From contig NZ_BDFO01000001.1 in assembly GCF_001748245.1 (NCBI RefSeq), forward strand, positions 6,477,346-6,541,345: a stretch of 64,000 nt of DNA. Direction: 5' to 3'. Below, piece by piece: positions 1-8,487 of the stretch. The stretch is from Oligoflexus tunisiensis. Its GTDB lineage: Bacteria; Bdellovibrionota_B; Oligoflexia; Oligoflexales; Oligoflexaceae. Within the stretch, counting starts at the first letter, position 1. The number at the start of each line of letters is the position of its first letter. The notes beneath the pieces are model-generated. The model was given only the letters and a program-made list of their open reading frames with translations, was not told the DNA's origin and ran no database searches. The position numbers and the translations under genes were made by a program.

Positions 1-1
1 C

Positions 2-487
2 ATCCTGCAACGCAAGCTCGACGTCATCGGCTATGCCCGTCCCATTCCTTCCGCGATGGATGACTTCGAAGGCTATATTGAGCATCTGCCGATCATCAAC
101 ACGATCCCCTTCTTCAGCCGCTTCAAACTTCGCAAGATGCTGCGGGCGATCTGTCAGTTCCGGCCAGGCAAGCGTTTCACCCTGGATGGCCTCAAGGCCT
201 TTGCCATCTTCTTTATCTGCTTCTCCCGACATGACTGTCGCTATGGTTTGGGAAAACTTTTCCATATTACCAACATGTCCCAGGATCAGCTGCTGCACTT
301 TTGCAAGGAACTGCACGTGTTCCAGGATTTCCGTAACCGTGCGGCTCATGAGGGATTTCATCCGGACGCCAGCAATAATTTGGACAGTATTTGGAAAAGC
401 ACGGCCTCCATCATTCAAGGGATGTTCATCATTTCCGATGGATTGGAAAGCCATGTGGCCAAGGGCACCATTCGAAAGATTGGCTAA
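2..487 (+). CDS. C-terminal part of a protein of unknown function with a HEPN-like RNxxxH motif
   Basis: The frame is open from the left edge of the window, so the N-terminus is missing; about 161 residues are visible. I do not recognise the family. The visible part is helical, with a basic segment (RFKLRKMLRAICQF) in the middle. Near the end is FRNRAAHEGFHP, which fits the R-N-x3-H signature of HEPN domains, many of which are RNases or RNA-binding modules. That match is a short motif only. The gene ends 36 bp before a REC-GGDEF regulator on the same strand, so the two are probably co-transcribed. It may therefore be part of a signalling protein rather than a toxin. An ATG at 56 exists, but the reading frame continues upstream of it without interruption. 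Confidence 0.65.
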   Translation: MLQRKLDVIGYARPIPSAMDDFEGYIEHLPIINTIPFFSRFKLRKMLRAICQFRPGKRFTLDGLKAFAIFFICFSRHDCRYGLGKLFHITNMSQDQLLHFCKELHVFQDFRNRAAHEGFHPDASNNLDSIWKSTASIIQGMFIISDGLESHVAKGTIRKIG

Positions 488-523
488 AGTTGAAACGCCG
501 CTTGTTGGAGAACCCAGACTCCC

Positions 524-1504
524 ATGAACAGCAAAGAAAAACCCGTGGTTCTGATCGTCGAGGACAATCCTGCGGACGTGCTGACCTATAAGAAGTGTCT
601 GGGTCGCAGCTTCCAGCTGGAAACCCTGCTCTCCGGAGAGGAAGCCCTGGGTGTGATCGAGCAGCTCAAGCCCGATGTGGTGGTCCTCGACATCAACCTG
701 CCCGGCATATCCGGCTACGATATCTGCAAGGTCCTCCGGACCCGCCCGCTCAGGGACTACATCGGTGTCGTGATGATCACCGCCAGCCAGGATCCGGAGT
801 CCATCGAAAAGAGCCTCACTTACGGTGCTGATGCCTTCGGCAGCAAGGCCCAGGTCATCTTCCAGATCAAGGCTCTGGTCAAGTCCGCTCTGCGGGTTCG
901 GGCCACAATGAAGGAACTCAGTGACGTCAACGCCAAGCTTCAAAGGGCCAATGAGCGCCTGAAAAAGCTCTCGCTCACCGATGAGCTGACAGGTCTTTAC
1001 AACATGCGTTTCATGGCCCGGCAGATCCGTAATGAATTCAAGCGGGCGGAACGCTATCAAAAGTCCGTGTCGATGATCATGCTCGACATCGATAATTTCA
1101 AAAGGGTGAATGATGCTTATGATCATCTCACCGGTTCCTATGTGATCGCGCAGATCGGCCAGGAAATCAGTGATTCCATTCGCCTCGATATTGACTATGC
1201 CGCTCGTTACGGGGGTGACGAATTTATCATCGTCCTGCCGGAAACCGATCTGCAGGGCGCCTGGATCGTGGCCGATCGTCTCAGGGCCAAAGTCGCCGAG
1301 CATACCTACGACAACGGCCATCACAGTGTTCAGGTCACGCTGTCTCTCGGCATCGCCACCTTCGAGGGCAGCACTAAAAATATGCAAAATGTTGAGGAAC
1401 TGACGCGCACCGCCGACAGCAGCCTTTTGCGTGCCAAGGAGCAGGGCAAGAACATGGTTGTGGCCCTCCAGAAGCAATCCAAGCAACATAAGTCCGCGTC
1501 CTGA
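524..1504 (+). CDS. Response regulator with REC and GGDEF (diguanylate cyclase) domains
   Basis: Predicted cytoplasmic diguanylate cyclase making cyclic di-GMP from two GTP, switched by phosphorylation. The REC domain covers residues about 7-125, with the acidic pair E13/D14 and phospho-acceptor D56 in VVVLDINLPG. A short coiled segment (about 130-150) leads into the GGDEF domain, whose signature YGGDEF is intact at 230-234, so catalysis is expected. The usual inhibitory I-site RxxD would end six residues before GGDEF. Here that slot reads LDID, with Arg displaced by one, so product inhibition may be absent. The length of 326 aa is normal for PleD/WspR-like two-domain proteins. The cognate kinase is not obvious. 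The gene follows the partial upstream gene closely and is followed by a hairpin that could end the transcript. Confidence 0.93.
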   Translation: MNSKEKPVVLIVEDNPADVLTYKKCLGRSFQLETLLSGEEALGVIEQLKPDVVVLDINLPGISGYDICKVLRTRPLRDYIGVVMITASQDPESIEKSLTYGADAFGSKAQVIFQIKALVKSALRVRATMKELSDVNAKLQRANERLKKLSLTDELTGLYNMRFMARQIRNEFKRAERYQKSVSMIMLDIDNFKRVNDAYDHLTGSYVIAQIGQEISDSIRLDIDYAARYGGDEFIIVLPETDLQGAWIVADRLRAKVAEHTYDNGHHSVQVTLSLGIATFEGSTKNMQNVEELTRTADSSLLRAKEQGKNMVVALQKQSKQHKSAS

Positions 1505-1548
1505 CCGCCCTTCCCGGCCATTCCATAGTGCACAATTTAACACCATAA

Positions 1549-1571
1549 AAAGCCTGTCAAACGCAGGCTTT
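1549..1571 (+). terminator. Hairpin after the GGDEF gene
   Basis: A perfect 8-bp stem (AAAGCCTG / CAGGCTTT) with a 7-nt loop lies 45 bp after the stop codon. The stem itself ends in TTT, but no longer U-tract follows, so termination efficiency is uncertain. Confidence 0.45.
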
Positions 1572-1666
1572 ATGCATCCTTGTTGTCCAAGGGGGAGAAA
1601 AATGGTACCTAATCCTTGCAAAAAATGGGGATTTTTTGACTTTTGACTCACCTGAAGGATGTCATT

Positions 1667-2395
1667 ATGGAACAAAAGGTAGCTCTTGTGACCGGAGCCT
1701 CTCGCGGTATCGGCCGCGCTTGCGCCGAAGCCCTCGCCAAACAGGGTTATTTGGTCGCCATTCATTACCGTTCGCAGGAACACCTCGCGAAAGAAGCCGC
1801 GGATAGCATGCCAGGCTCGAAGATTTTTCAAGCCGATCTGAGCAGCGAAGAACAGTGCAAGGATCTCGCCAAGCAGGTGAAGGATGCCTTTGGTCGTATC
1901 GATGTTCTCGTAAACAACGCGGGCATGAGCATTGATCAGCTCATCACCTTTGCCAAGCCCAGCGATTTTGATCAGATCCTTGACGTGAATTTGAAGTCGG
2001 TTTTCAACCTGACCAAATTTGTTTCCAAGCACATGATCAAACAAAAAACGGGTCGCATCATCAACCTCACCTCCGTTGTGGGTCACACCGGCAATGCCGG
2101 ACAAAGCATGTATGCCGCTTCCAAAGGCGCGATCACAGCATTCACGAAAAGCATTGCCGCCGACCTCGCGGGCTTTGGCATCCTCGCCAACTGCGTGGCT
2201 CCTGGCTTTATCAAAACGGATATGACCGATGCTCTGCCGGGAGAAGCCAAGGAAGCGATCCTCGGCAAGGTGCCGCTCAAACGCCTCGGCAGTCCGGATG
2301 AAGTTGCAGCCTGCGTCTGCTTTCTTGCATCGGATGGCGCCTCCTACATCACGGGTTCGACGCTGCATGTGAACGGCGGGATGTATACCAACTGA
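1667..2395 (+). CDS. fabG: 3-oxoacyl-ACP reductase FabG-like short-chain dehydrogenase
   Basis: NAD(P)H-dependent SDR of 242 aa that probably reduces 3-oxoacyl-ACP to 3-hydroxyacyl-ACP. The cofactor loop TGASRGIG is near the N-terminus, followed by NNAG, a catalytic Ser in the LTSVVG strand and the YAASKG Tyr/Lys pair. The C-terminus ends in VNGGMYTN, typical of FabG. I chose the ATG at 1667 because GAAGGA lies 7 nt before it; an in-frame TTG at 1643 has no such site and would add eight unconserved residues. It sits 18 bp before a FabH-like condensing enzyme, so the pair may work on a dedicated acyl chain. No other fab genes are nearby, so housekeeping fatty-acid synthesis is not proven. Confidence 0.9.
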   Translation: MEQKVALVTGASRGIGRACAEALAKQGYLVAIHYRSQEHLAKEAADSMPGSKIFQADLSSEEQCKDLAKQVKDAFGRIDVLVNNAGMSIDQLITFAKPSDFDQILDVNLKSVFNLTKFVSKHMIKQKTGRIINLTSVVGHTGNAGQSMYAASKGAITAFTKSIAADLAGFGILANCVAPGFIKTDMTDALPGEAKEAILGKVPLKRLGSPDEVAACVCFLASDGASYITGSTLHVNGGMYTN

Positions 2396-2413
2396 TAAAA
2401 GGAACGGTAACCG

Positions 2414-3427
2414 ATGACAGATTCAGCCGTATATATCCACGCCCTGGGGCATTACCATCCTGAGACGGTGGTTGATAACGCGTTTTTTGAAGAGCTTGAT
2501 ATCGGCTCGGATTCCGCCTGGGGCGAGGAACGAACCGGCATTCAGGCTCGTCGCAGCGTCCTGCAAAAGGACGATATCCGGGCTCTGCGTCGCGGCGAAA
2601 AAACGCTGGAGCAGCTGCGGAGCGAAGGCCGGGTGATGACCATCGCCACGATGTCGGAACCGGCCTGGGCCCTTCTACGGAAGCGATATCCTGATCTGAA
2701 TCCCACCGCGATCGATGCATTGATCTGTGGGACGTCCATTCCGGATTTCGATATCCCGGCCAACGCCAGTACGATCGCGGATCGTCTGGGTCTCAGTTGC
2801 CTGACCTTTGACGCCAACTCCGCCTGCAGCTCGTTCGTGCTGAATCTGCATCTGGGCCGAAATCTGATTCGATCCGGTGCTCACAGGAAAATTGCCATCT
2901 TCAATCCCGAGCGCTATTCCCTGCGCATGGATTTTACGGATCGCAATTCCTGCATCCTGTTCGGCGATGGTTGCTCGGCCGCGATCATTTCGGATCAGCC
3001 TAAGCCCGGCTCGCTCAGGGTTATCGATACCATCATCGTATCCGATCCGAGCGGTCATGATCTGGTCAAGATTCCTGACAGCGAATGCTTCTCGCAGAAC
3101 GGCAAGGCTGTCCAGAAGTTTGCGATTTCCAAGACCCTGGAAACAACCCACAGCATTCTGGAACGCAATCAGCTGACCGCAAAAGACATCACCTGGTTCA
3201 CCGGTCATCAGGCCAATCTTCGCATGGTGACTTCGGCCGCGGAACGCCTGGGTTTCAGCGACGACCAGCATCTGCACAATGTGGAAGCGTTGGGCAATCA
3301 GGGCGCTGCCGGAGCCCCTTCCGTCCTCTCGATGCATTGGGATCGCTTCAAATCAGGCGACTTGATCGTCCTGGCCGTGGTCGGCAGCGGCTTGACCTGG
3401 GGATCCGCACTGCTGCAAAAAATTTGA
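2414..3427 (+). CDS. FabH-like 3-oxoacyl-ACP synthase (KAS III superfamily)
   Basis: Thiolase-fold condensing enzyme of 337 aa, KAS III/FabH-like. The Cys-His-Asn triad is visible: C138 in NSACSSF, H265 in GHQANLRM and N295 in GNQGAAGAPS. KAS III enzymes prime fatty-acid synthesis from acyl-CoA and malonyl-ACP, and relatives make specialised lipids or polyketides. Two features argue for a specialised role. The first is its pairing with a FabG-like reductase and an M48 protease rather than with plsX, fabD and acpP. The second is an N-terminal insertion of charged residues (about 45-75) after the ERTGIQARR motif. Spacing to fabG is 18 bp and to the protease gene 19 bp, so all three probably form one operon. 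The substrate cannot be told from sequence. Confidence 0.85.
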   Translation: MTDSAVYIHALGHYHPETVVDNAFFEELDIGSDSAWGEERTGIQARRSVLQKDDIRALRRGEKTLEQLRSEGRVMTIATMSEPAWALLRKRYPDLNPTAIDALICGTSIPDFDIPANASTIADRLGLSCLTFDANSACSSFVLNLHLGRNLIRSGAHRKIAIFNPERYSLRMDFTDRNSCILFGDGCSAAIISDQPKPGSLRVIDTIIVSDPSGHDLVKIPDSECFSQNGKAVQKFAISKTLETTHSILERNQLTAKDITWFTGHQANLRMVTSAAERLGFSDDQHLHNVEALGNQGAAGAPSVLSMHWDRFKSGDLIVLAVVGSGLTWGSALLQKI

Positions 3428-3446
3428 TACTGCAAGGAAACACACG

Positions 3447-4241
3447 ATGGGCAAACAACTCGTTTTTGGCTTTGTGGCCGCGGCGATTTTAGGGACGGCG
3501 GTCGCTTGCGTGACGTCACCTGAAACCGGCCGCAGCCAGCTGAATCTGGTCTCGGACAGCCAGATGAACAGCATGGGTGAGCAGGCCTACCAGGAAATGC
3601 TGGCCAAATCCAAAATCTCCAAAAACCCGGCCTTGAATGCTGCGGTGGCTGACATCGGTCGACGCATCGCTCAGGCCAGTGGCGTGGACTATGAGTGGGA
3701 ATTCACGGTCATTGATGATCCGAAGACGATCAATGCCTTCTGCCTGCCAGGTGGCAAGGTCGCGGTCTACACCGGCATCATTCCTGTGGCCAAAAACAAT
3801 GCGGCTCTCGCGGCGGTGATCGGCCATGAGGTGGCTCATGCCACGCTCAGGCACTCGGCTGAGCGTGTGAGTCAGCAGATGGTCATGCAGATGGGCATGA
3901 CCATGGCTTCCCTGACCTTTTCGGATTCGAAGTACAAGAACACGATTGCCGGCCTGCTCGGCATCGGGGCTCAGTTTGGTGTGGCCTTGCCCTTCAGTCG
4001 TTATCACGAATCCGAAGCGGATCGTGTGGGTCTGGAGTATATGGCGAAAGCTGGCTTTGATCCGCGGGAGGCGATCGGACTTTGGGAACGCATGGGCTCT
4101 CAGAGCGGCAGTCGTCCGCCTGAAATTCTGTCCACGCACCCGGATCCGATCCGTCGTGCCAAGGCTTTGAACCAGCACATGCCGGAGGCTCTCCAGATTT
4201 ATCAAAACTCTCCCCTGCGAAGCGCCACGAAAAGCTTTTAA
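3447..4241 (+). CDS. M48-family zinc metalloprotease, probable lipoprotein
   Basis: A periplasmic or outer-membrane Zn-protease of 264 aa related to LoiP/YggG and the catalytic part of BepA. The N-terminus is a signal peptide ending in GTAVAC, a plausible although not ideal lipobox. The zinc motif HEVAH (in VIGHEVAHATLRH) and the downstream third ligand in ESEADRVGLEY are both present. The C-terminal STHPDPIRRAKAL segment is the usual His-containing M48 signature. Such enzymes degrade misfolded outer-membrane proteins. The start is ATG with AAGGA upstream. A strong GC-rich hairpin follows the stop codon and probably ends the fabG-KASIII-protease transcript. Confidence 0.9.
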   Translation: MGKQLVFGFVAAAILGTAVACVTSPETGRSQLNLVSDSQMNSMGEQAYQEMLAKSKISKNPALNAAVADIGRRIAQASGVDYEWEFTVIDDPKTINAFCLPGGKVAVYTGIIPVAKNNAALAAVIGHEVAHATLRHSAERVSQQMVMQMGMTMASLTFSDSKYKNTIAGLLGIGAQFGVALPFSRYHESEADRVGLEYMAKAGFDPREAIGLWERMGSQSGSRPPEILSTHPDPIRRAKALNQHMPEALQIYQNSPLRSATKSF

Positions 4242-4259
4242 AACAGATGACAATCGCAT

Positions 4260-4282
4260 CCCAGGTCGGCCTCCGGCCTGGG
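4260..4282 (+). terminator. GC-rich hairpin after the M48 protease gene
   Basis: A 10-bp stem with one G-T wobble and a 3-nt loop lies 18 bp after the stop codon. No clear U-tract follows, so it may be a terminator or an RNA 3'-end stabiliser. Confidence 0.45.
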
Positions 4283-4484
4283 CGCGTTTCACGTCATGGA
4301 CAAAAATTCCCCCCAGAACCTTTTGGTACATTGGAAAATCCGTTCAAAATTTCTTTACTATCCTCACCTTGAAGCAGCCCCTAAGATCCCCCCGGTCGCC
4401 GTCAACGGGTGGCGCCCTAAAAATTCCATAAGGAAAACCGAACAGAAGGTGTCGCCTTTTGTACGATTGGGAATTGGAACCGGC

Positions 4485-5972
4485 ATGGGCAAGAAGATTC
4501 TGAAGAGCCTGGGCAACAGCACAGCCATCCACATTTTTGTGGTCAGTGCCTGCATTGCTGTGCTGGCCAGTGTGATTCAGATCTACATCGAATACCGCAA
4601 GGATGTGGATCGGGTGAAATCCCGGTTTGAACTGATCGAGAGCAGTTACATTCCCGCTGTGGCCGCCGCCCTCTGGCAAATTGATGAGGACCAGGCACGT
4701 CTGATTCTGGCTGGTATCAAGAGTCTGCCGGACGTGGCCTATGTTGAAATCAAAGCCAATGATTCGGATTTTACAAGCTCCCTCGGTGAGAAATCGGGTT
4801 CACGCTATCTCACCCGCGAGGTGGAAGTCGCCTTCACCAACCAGGACCACAGCGCGATCGCGATCGGAACTCTGACCATCAGCCTCAGTTTGGACGCGGT
4901 CATTTCGCGAACCTACGGCCTCTCGCTGAACATTCTGATCACCAATATTCTGAAGACACTCCTGCTGGCCGTTTATGTGATCTTCCTGCTTCGCAAACGC
5001 ATCACACGGCATCTCATCCATATCGTGCGTTACCTGGAATCCAAGGATCAGTCCCAGCCTCTCAAACTGGAACGCCGGTCGGCCCGGGAGGATGAACTCG
5101 ATGTGATGGTGCAGAGCATCAACAACAAGAACAATGAGATCCTGGACAAGATCCAGACCATTGAAAAGCACAAAGTGGAACTGGAGCATACGGTCGAAGA
5201 GAAAACGCAGGCTCTGACGCGGACGGCCGAAACCAAGGCCACCCTGCTCCGCGTTCTCTGTCACGACCTTTCCAATCCCCTGGTTCTGATCACGGGGTTG
5301 CTGGAGCTCTTTGCCAATAACCGCATTTCCGAAGAGAAGAAACAGGCCAAATATAAAACGCTCTCCCGTGCGGCCCAGCTCATGGCGGACATCCTGTCCA
5401 ACGTGCGCGAGATGGAGGCTGTGGATTCCGGGAAACGCAATATCACCATTGCGCCGGTGAACCTGGAGCGCATGTTTGATGACCTGAATTTAATCTTCCG
5501 CGACCGTCTGACGGAAAAGCAAATCTGCCTGGAAATTGAAAATCAGCTGCCGGATGGCATCGGCGTCTTTGCCGACCCCGTATCCCTGAGCAATCATGTC
5601 TTCAACAACCTCGTCTCCAACGCCCTGAAATTCTCCTTCCCGGGCTCCAAAGTCCGAATCGTGGCGCAGGTTGAGGACGAGCTGGTTCATGTCTCCATCA
5701 TCGACGCCGGCGTCGGCATGTCCGAGGAAATCGCTCAGGCCATCTTTGATCCCACACGTCAGACCACCCGGCCCGGAACTGCTGGCGAAAAAGGGACTGG
5801 CTTTGGCATGCCCATCGTGAAGTCGTTCGTGGAAAAATATGGCGGTCGGATTCAGGTCGAGAGCACATCGGCGGAAATCAATCCGTCAGAGCACGGGACG
5901 ACCTTCCATCTTTATCTGAAGAAAGCGCGCCTCGTGCCGGATCTAGCGGTGGCTGAACGCTCCGCAGGGTGA
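4485..5972 (+). CDS. Membrane sensor histidine kinase
   Basis: Two-component sensor of about 495 aa. TM1 (about residues 13-33) is followed by an extracytoplasmic sensor region of about 120 aa. TM2 (NILITNILKTLLLAVYVIFL) leads to a HAMP-like basic segment and then a coiled coil (about 200-250). The H-box is LCHDLSNPL with H260. The ATPase domain shows the N-box NHVFNNLVSNALKFS, G1 DAGVGM and G2 GTGFGM, so it looks active. No receiver is fused and no regulator gene is adjacent. I chose ATG 4485; the frame is open to an ATG at 4296, but those 63 residues look like non-coding leader and would precede the membrane anchor. The stop lies 24 bp from the convergent end of the nuclease gene. Confidence 0.9.
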   Translation: MGKKILKSLGNSTAIHIFVVSACIAVLASVIQIYIEYRKDVDRVKSRFELIESSYIPAVAAALWQIDEDQARLILAGIKSLPDVAYVEIKANDSDFTSSLGEKSGSRYLTREVEVAFTNQDHSAIAIGTLTISLSLDAVISRTYGLSLNILITNILKTLLLAVYVIFLLRKRITRHLIHIVRYLESKDQSQPLKLERRSAREDELDVMVQSINNKNNEILDKIQTIEKHKVELEHTVEEKTQALTRTAETKATLLRVLCHDLSNPLVLITGLLELFANNRISEEKKQAKYKTLSRAAQLMADILSNVREMEAVDSGKRNITIAPVNLERMFDDLNLIFRDRLTEKQICLEIENQLPDGIGVFADPVSLSNHVFNNLVSNALKFSFPGSKVRIVAQVEDELVHVSIIDAGVGMSEEIAQAIFDPTRQTTRPGTAGEKGTGFGMPIVKSFVEKYGGRIQVESTSAEINPSEHGTTFHLYLKKARLVPDLAVAERSAG

Positions 5973-5996
5973 AGCGCCAGCCATGGAACGAAGGGT

Positions 5997-8474
5997 TTAG
6001 AAGCGGAAGCGGGCGACCAGAGCATCATGATCCGAGATCTTATCCATGAAGTCCGAGTTCAGGTGAATGATGTCCAGTTCCGGCTCATGCTGGAGCAGGG
6101 CCTTGCTCACCACAATATGGTCGATCGCTGACGCATTGCCATCATAGTTGCTGGTATACCACATATTCTGAGGGACCAGATTCCCATAGGTCATCAGATT
6201 TTGCATATAATCGCCGGCCAGAATTCTCATGGAGGCCTCGTGCCAATAGGCATTGAAGTCACCCACCACCAGAATTTTCGCGTTGCGGTCCTGAGAAAGC
6301 AGGTCCGCGATAAAGCGATTGATGCGACCGGTGAGTTTCGACCGTCCGATATCGGAGCGGAAGATCACCGGCTGTTCGATCGACCAGGGGCTGCTGTCGC
6401 CCAACTTGGAATTCAAGTGCACGCCAATGACGTAAAACCTTTGACCCTTGAACGAGAACTCGGCCACCAGGGGTTTACGGGTCCGCATAAAGGCTTCATC
6501 ATTCGGAAAGAGACGACCTGGGTTCTGATTCAAGCGGCCGCCCTGAACGACATAGGTATCGTCCAGAGGCCCGGCATTGCCCACGCGTTCAAACTGAATG
6601 CGGGCCGCATTGTAAATCATGGCCACACGGATGTTGCCACCCGGCTCGCCACCGTCTGAGTTGGGAACGGGATCGATATTCAGAGCCCGATAGTCGGAAC
6701 CGGGACAGTTGATATTCTGAATGATCGAACTCAGGGTAATGTCCGCAGCGGATCCTTCCGCGAAGTCCACACCGTTGTTGTCCTGAATTTCCGGAAGATT
6801 GAGAACATCCGGACATCCCAGGTTGGTACTGACCGCCAAAGCCATCCGCTTGATGCGGCTTTCCAAAATACCCGACAGGTTCTCCACGTTGAACGTCCCG
6901 ATCGTCACGTGATCGGCATCACCTTGAAGCTGCGTTTTGGGCCGCTCATCCAGGCTTTTAAGGTCCGACGTCGCCGTAAAGGTGCCAGTGACGAACATGG
7001 CAAACTCACCATCACCAAAGGTGTTGGTTTGAAAGCTCAGGATGCCTTCGAGGTCATAGGAGAACTTGTCCCCGACGTTGAAAGCATACTCAGGCCGAAC
7101 ATTTGGTGCCAATTCATGATCGGAAATCCGCACCACTTCCGGGTTAAAGTCCTGAGCCAAAGGATTGTAGAGAAGACCATTGGCAGCCGACAGCTGCTCA
7201 ACCGGGCTGGCTCCTTCGGGACGGACAAAGAGCGTCAGATACCGTTTGTTGTCATCATACTTTTCCTTGCCGCCGCGGAAGCCGACCACCTCGGGTCGCA
7301 CCAGACGAATGCGCATGCCTTCGAGGGCTTCCCAAAAATCAAGACCATCGGCGGGATTGAGCTTGTCCTTCTGGTTGATGTTGCCACGATAGCTGGACAC
7401 CACAGCATTCGGGACCTGCAGTCCACCGGGACCGATCGAAACCGGTTCGGGCAGGGGAAGACCCGTTTCCAGGATGGAAATATCCGTAACCTCGCGAATC
7501 GCCGTCCGGGTCAGACCTTGAGCGGTCATGACTTCATAGACGGTGCCCGTCACCTGAACCCGCACACCGGCCACCAGATCGGTTCGGGAACCGGTCAGAT
7601 ACACGTTGATGGCATTCGAGGTCAAAGGATTGCCGTCATCATTTTCCGTTTGGATGTAGAGTTCCGTGGCTCCTTCCTCAATCGGGGCTGCAGCCGTGAT
7701 CACACCCTGGGTGGTCACGATTTTGCCACGATAAGGGGAAAGATGTGCTTCGCCCTGAAGTTCAGGAATCGACACCGCGCCCTCGACAACACCCCGGGTG
7801 TGCATCCGGATGGTCGCACGTTCCTCGTTCAGAAGCGGAAGACTCTTCAGCTTTTGCAGATACGCTTTCAGAGTATCCCTGGCTGAATAATCATCGGGTT
7901 CGAACTGGAAGATGTTTTCAAAGCCGTTGCCGTAGCGATAGCCCGGGAAGGGGCTGAAGTAAGCCTCATTGCTGATGGCCACGCGGTAGTTGGCGTCATC
8001 ATCCAGCGGCAGACCATGCGGTCTGGTCACCTGGTAGATGGTGGGCAGACCACCTTCATACTGAACGTTGTACTCCACGCCAGCGACCTGAAGGTCCACG
8101 CGGTAGAACTTGTTGCTGCGATTCAGGATGAACTCGCGAATATCCGATCCGCGCAGGGTGCCCACGCGGAAGAGATCCTTGTCACCGGAAGGATAGATCG
8201 GCAGAAGCTGCTGATCGATCTCTTCCTCGGTGAGGTCCTTGTTCAGAATCGCATAGCCATTCGAGGGCAGATAATCGCTGGGATAGAAGACGATGTCCAC
8301 ATCCAGCTCTTTTTGCATCGCGGTCGTGATCAGATTCCCGGCCAGATTCGAGCCGAGGAAGCGATCGCTGGTATCGATAAGGATCGGCGCATCAGCGCGC
8401 GGATCCGCCTGCTCCACACAGGAGAGGGATCCGAGCATCAGCAGAAGCGCTGTCAGACGTTGCATAGCTTTCAT
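5997..8474 (-). CDS. ExeM/NucH-like secreted nuclease lipoprotein (endonuclease/exonuclease/phosphatase fold)
   Basis: Large exported protein of 825 aa with a lipoprotein signal (LLMLGSLSC). Residues about 25-230 resemble the C-terminal domain of 5'-nucleotidases (ILIDTSDRFLGSNLAG, RGSDIREFILN). The middle (about 235-350) looks like an OB-fold nucleic-acid-binding region (GKIVTTQGVITA). The C-terminal third is a DNase I-like domain with TFNVENL, the GDFNAY motif and the closing SDHDALV, all catalytic signatures. ExeM-type enzymes degrade extracellular DNA and help biofilm turnover or phosphate scavenging. It is the last gene of a three-gene operon, 13 bp after the repeat lipoprotein, with AAAGGGA before its ATG. 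The 5'-nucleotidase-like part seems to lack the metallophosphatase half, so nucleotide hydrolysis is not expected from it. Confidence 0.85.
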   Translation of the reverse strand: MKAMQRLTALLLMLGSLSCVEQADPRADAPILIDTSDRFLGSNLAGNLITTAMQKELDVDIVFYPSDYLPSNGYAILNKDLTEEEIDQQLLPIYPSGDKDLFRVGTLRGSDIREFILNRSNKFYRVDLQVAGVEYNVQYEGGLPTIYQVTRPHGLPLDDDANYRVAISNEAYFSPFPGYRYGNGFENIFQFEPDDYSARDTLKAYLQKLKSLPLLNEERATIRMHTRGVVEGAVSIPELQGEAHLSPYRGKIVTTQGVITAAAPIEEGATELYIQTENDDGNPLTSNAINVYLTGSRTDLVAGVRVQVTGTVYEVMTAQGLTRTAIREVTDISILETGLPLPEPVSIGPGGLQVPNAVVSSYRGNINQKDKLNPADGLDFWEALEGMRIRLVRPEVVGFRGGKEKYDDNKRYLTLFVRPEGASPVEQLSAANGLLYNPLAQDFNPEVVRISDHELAPNVRPEYAFNVGDKFSYDLEGILSFQTNTFGDGEFAMFVTGTFTATSDLKSLDERPKTQLQGDADHVTIGTFNVENLSGILESRIKRMALAVSTNLGCPDVLNLPEIQDNNGVDFAEGSAADITLSSIIQNINCPGSDYRALNIDPVPNSDGGEPGGNIRVAMIYNAARIQFERVGNAGPLDDTYVVQGGRLNQNPGRLFPNDEAFMRTRKPLVAEFSFKGQRFYVIGVHLNSKLGDSSPWSIEQPVIFRSDIGRSKLTGRINRFIADLLSQDRNAKILVVGDFNAYWHEASMRILAGDYMQNLMTYGNLVPQNMWYTSNYDGNASAIDHIVVSKALLQHEPELDIIHLNSDFMDKISDHDALVARFRF

Positions 8475-8487
8475 GTTGGATCCCTTT

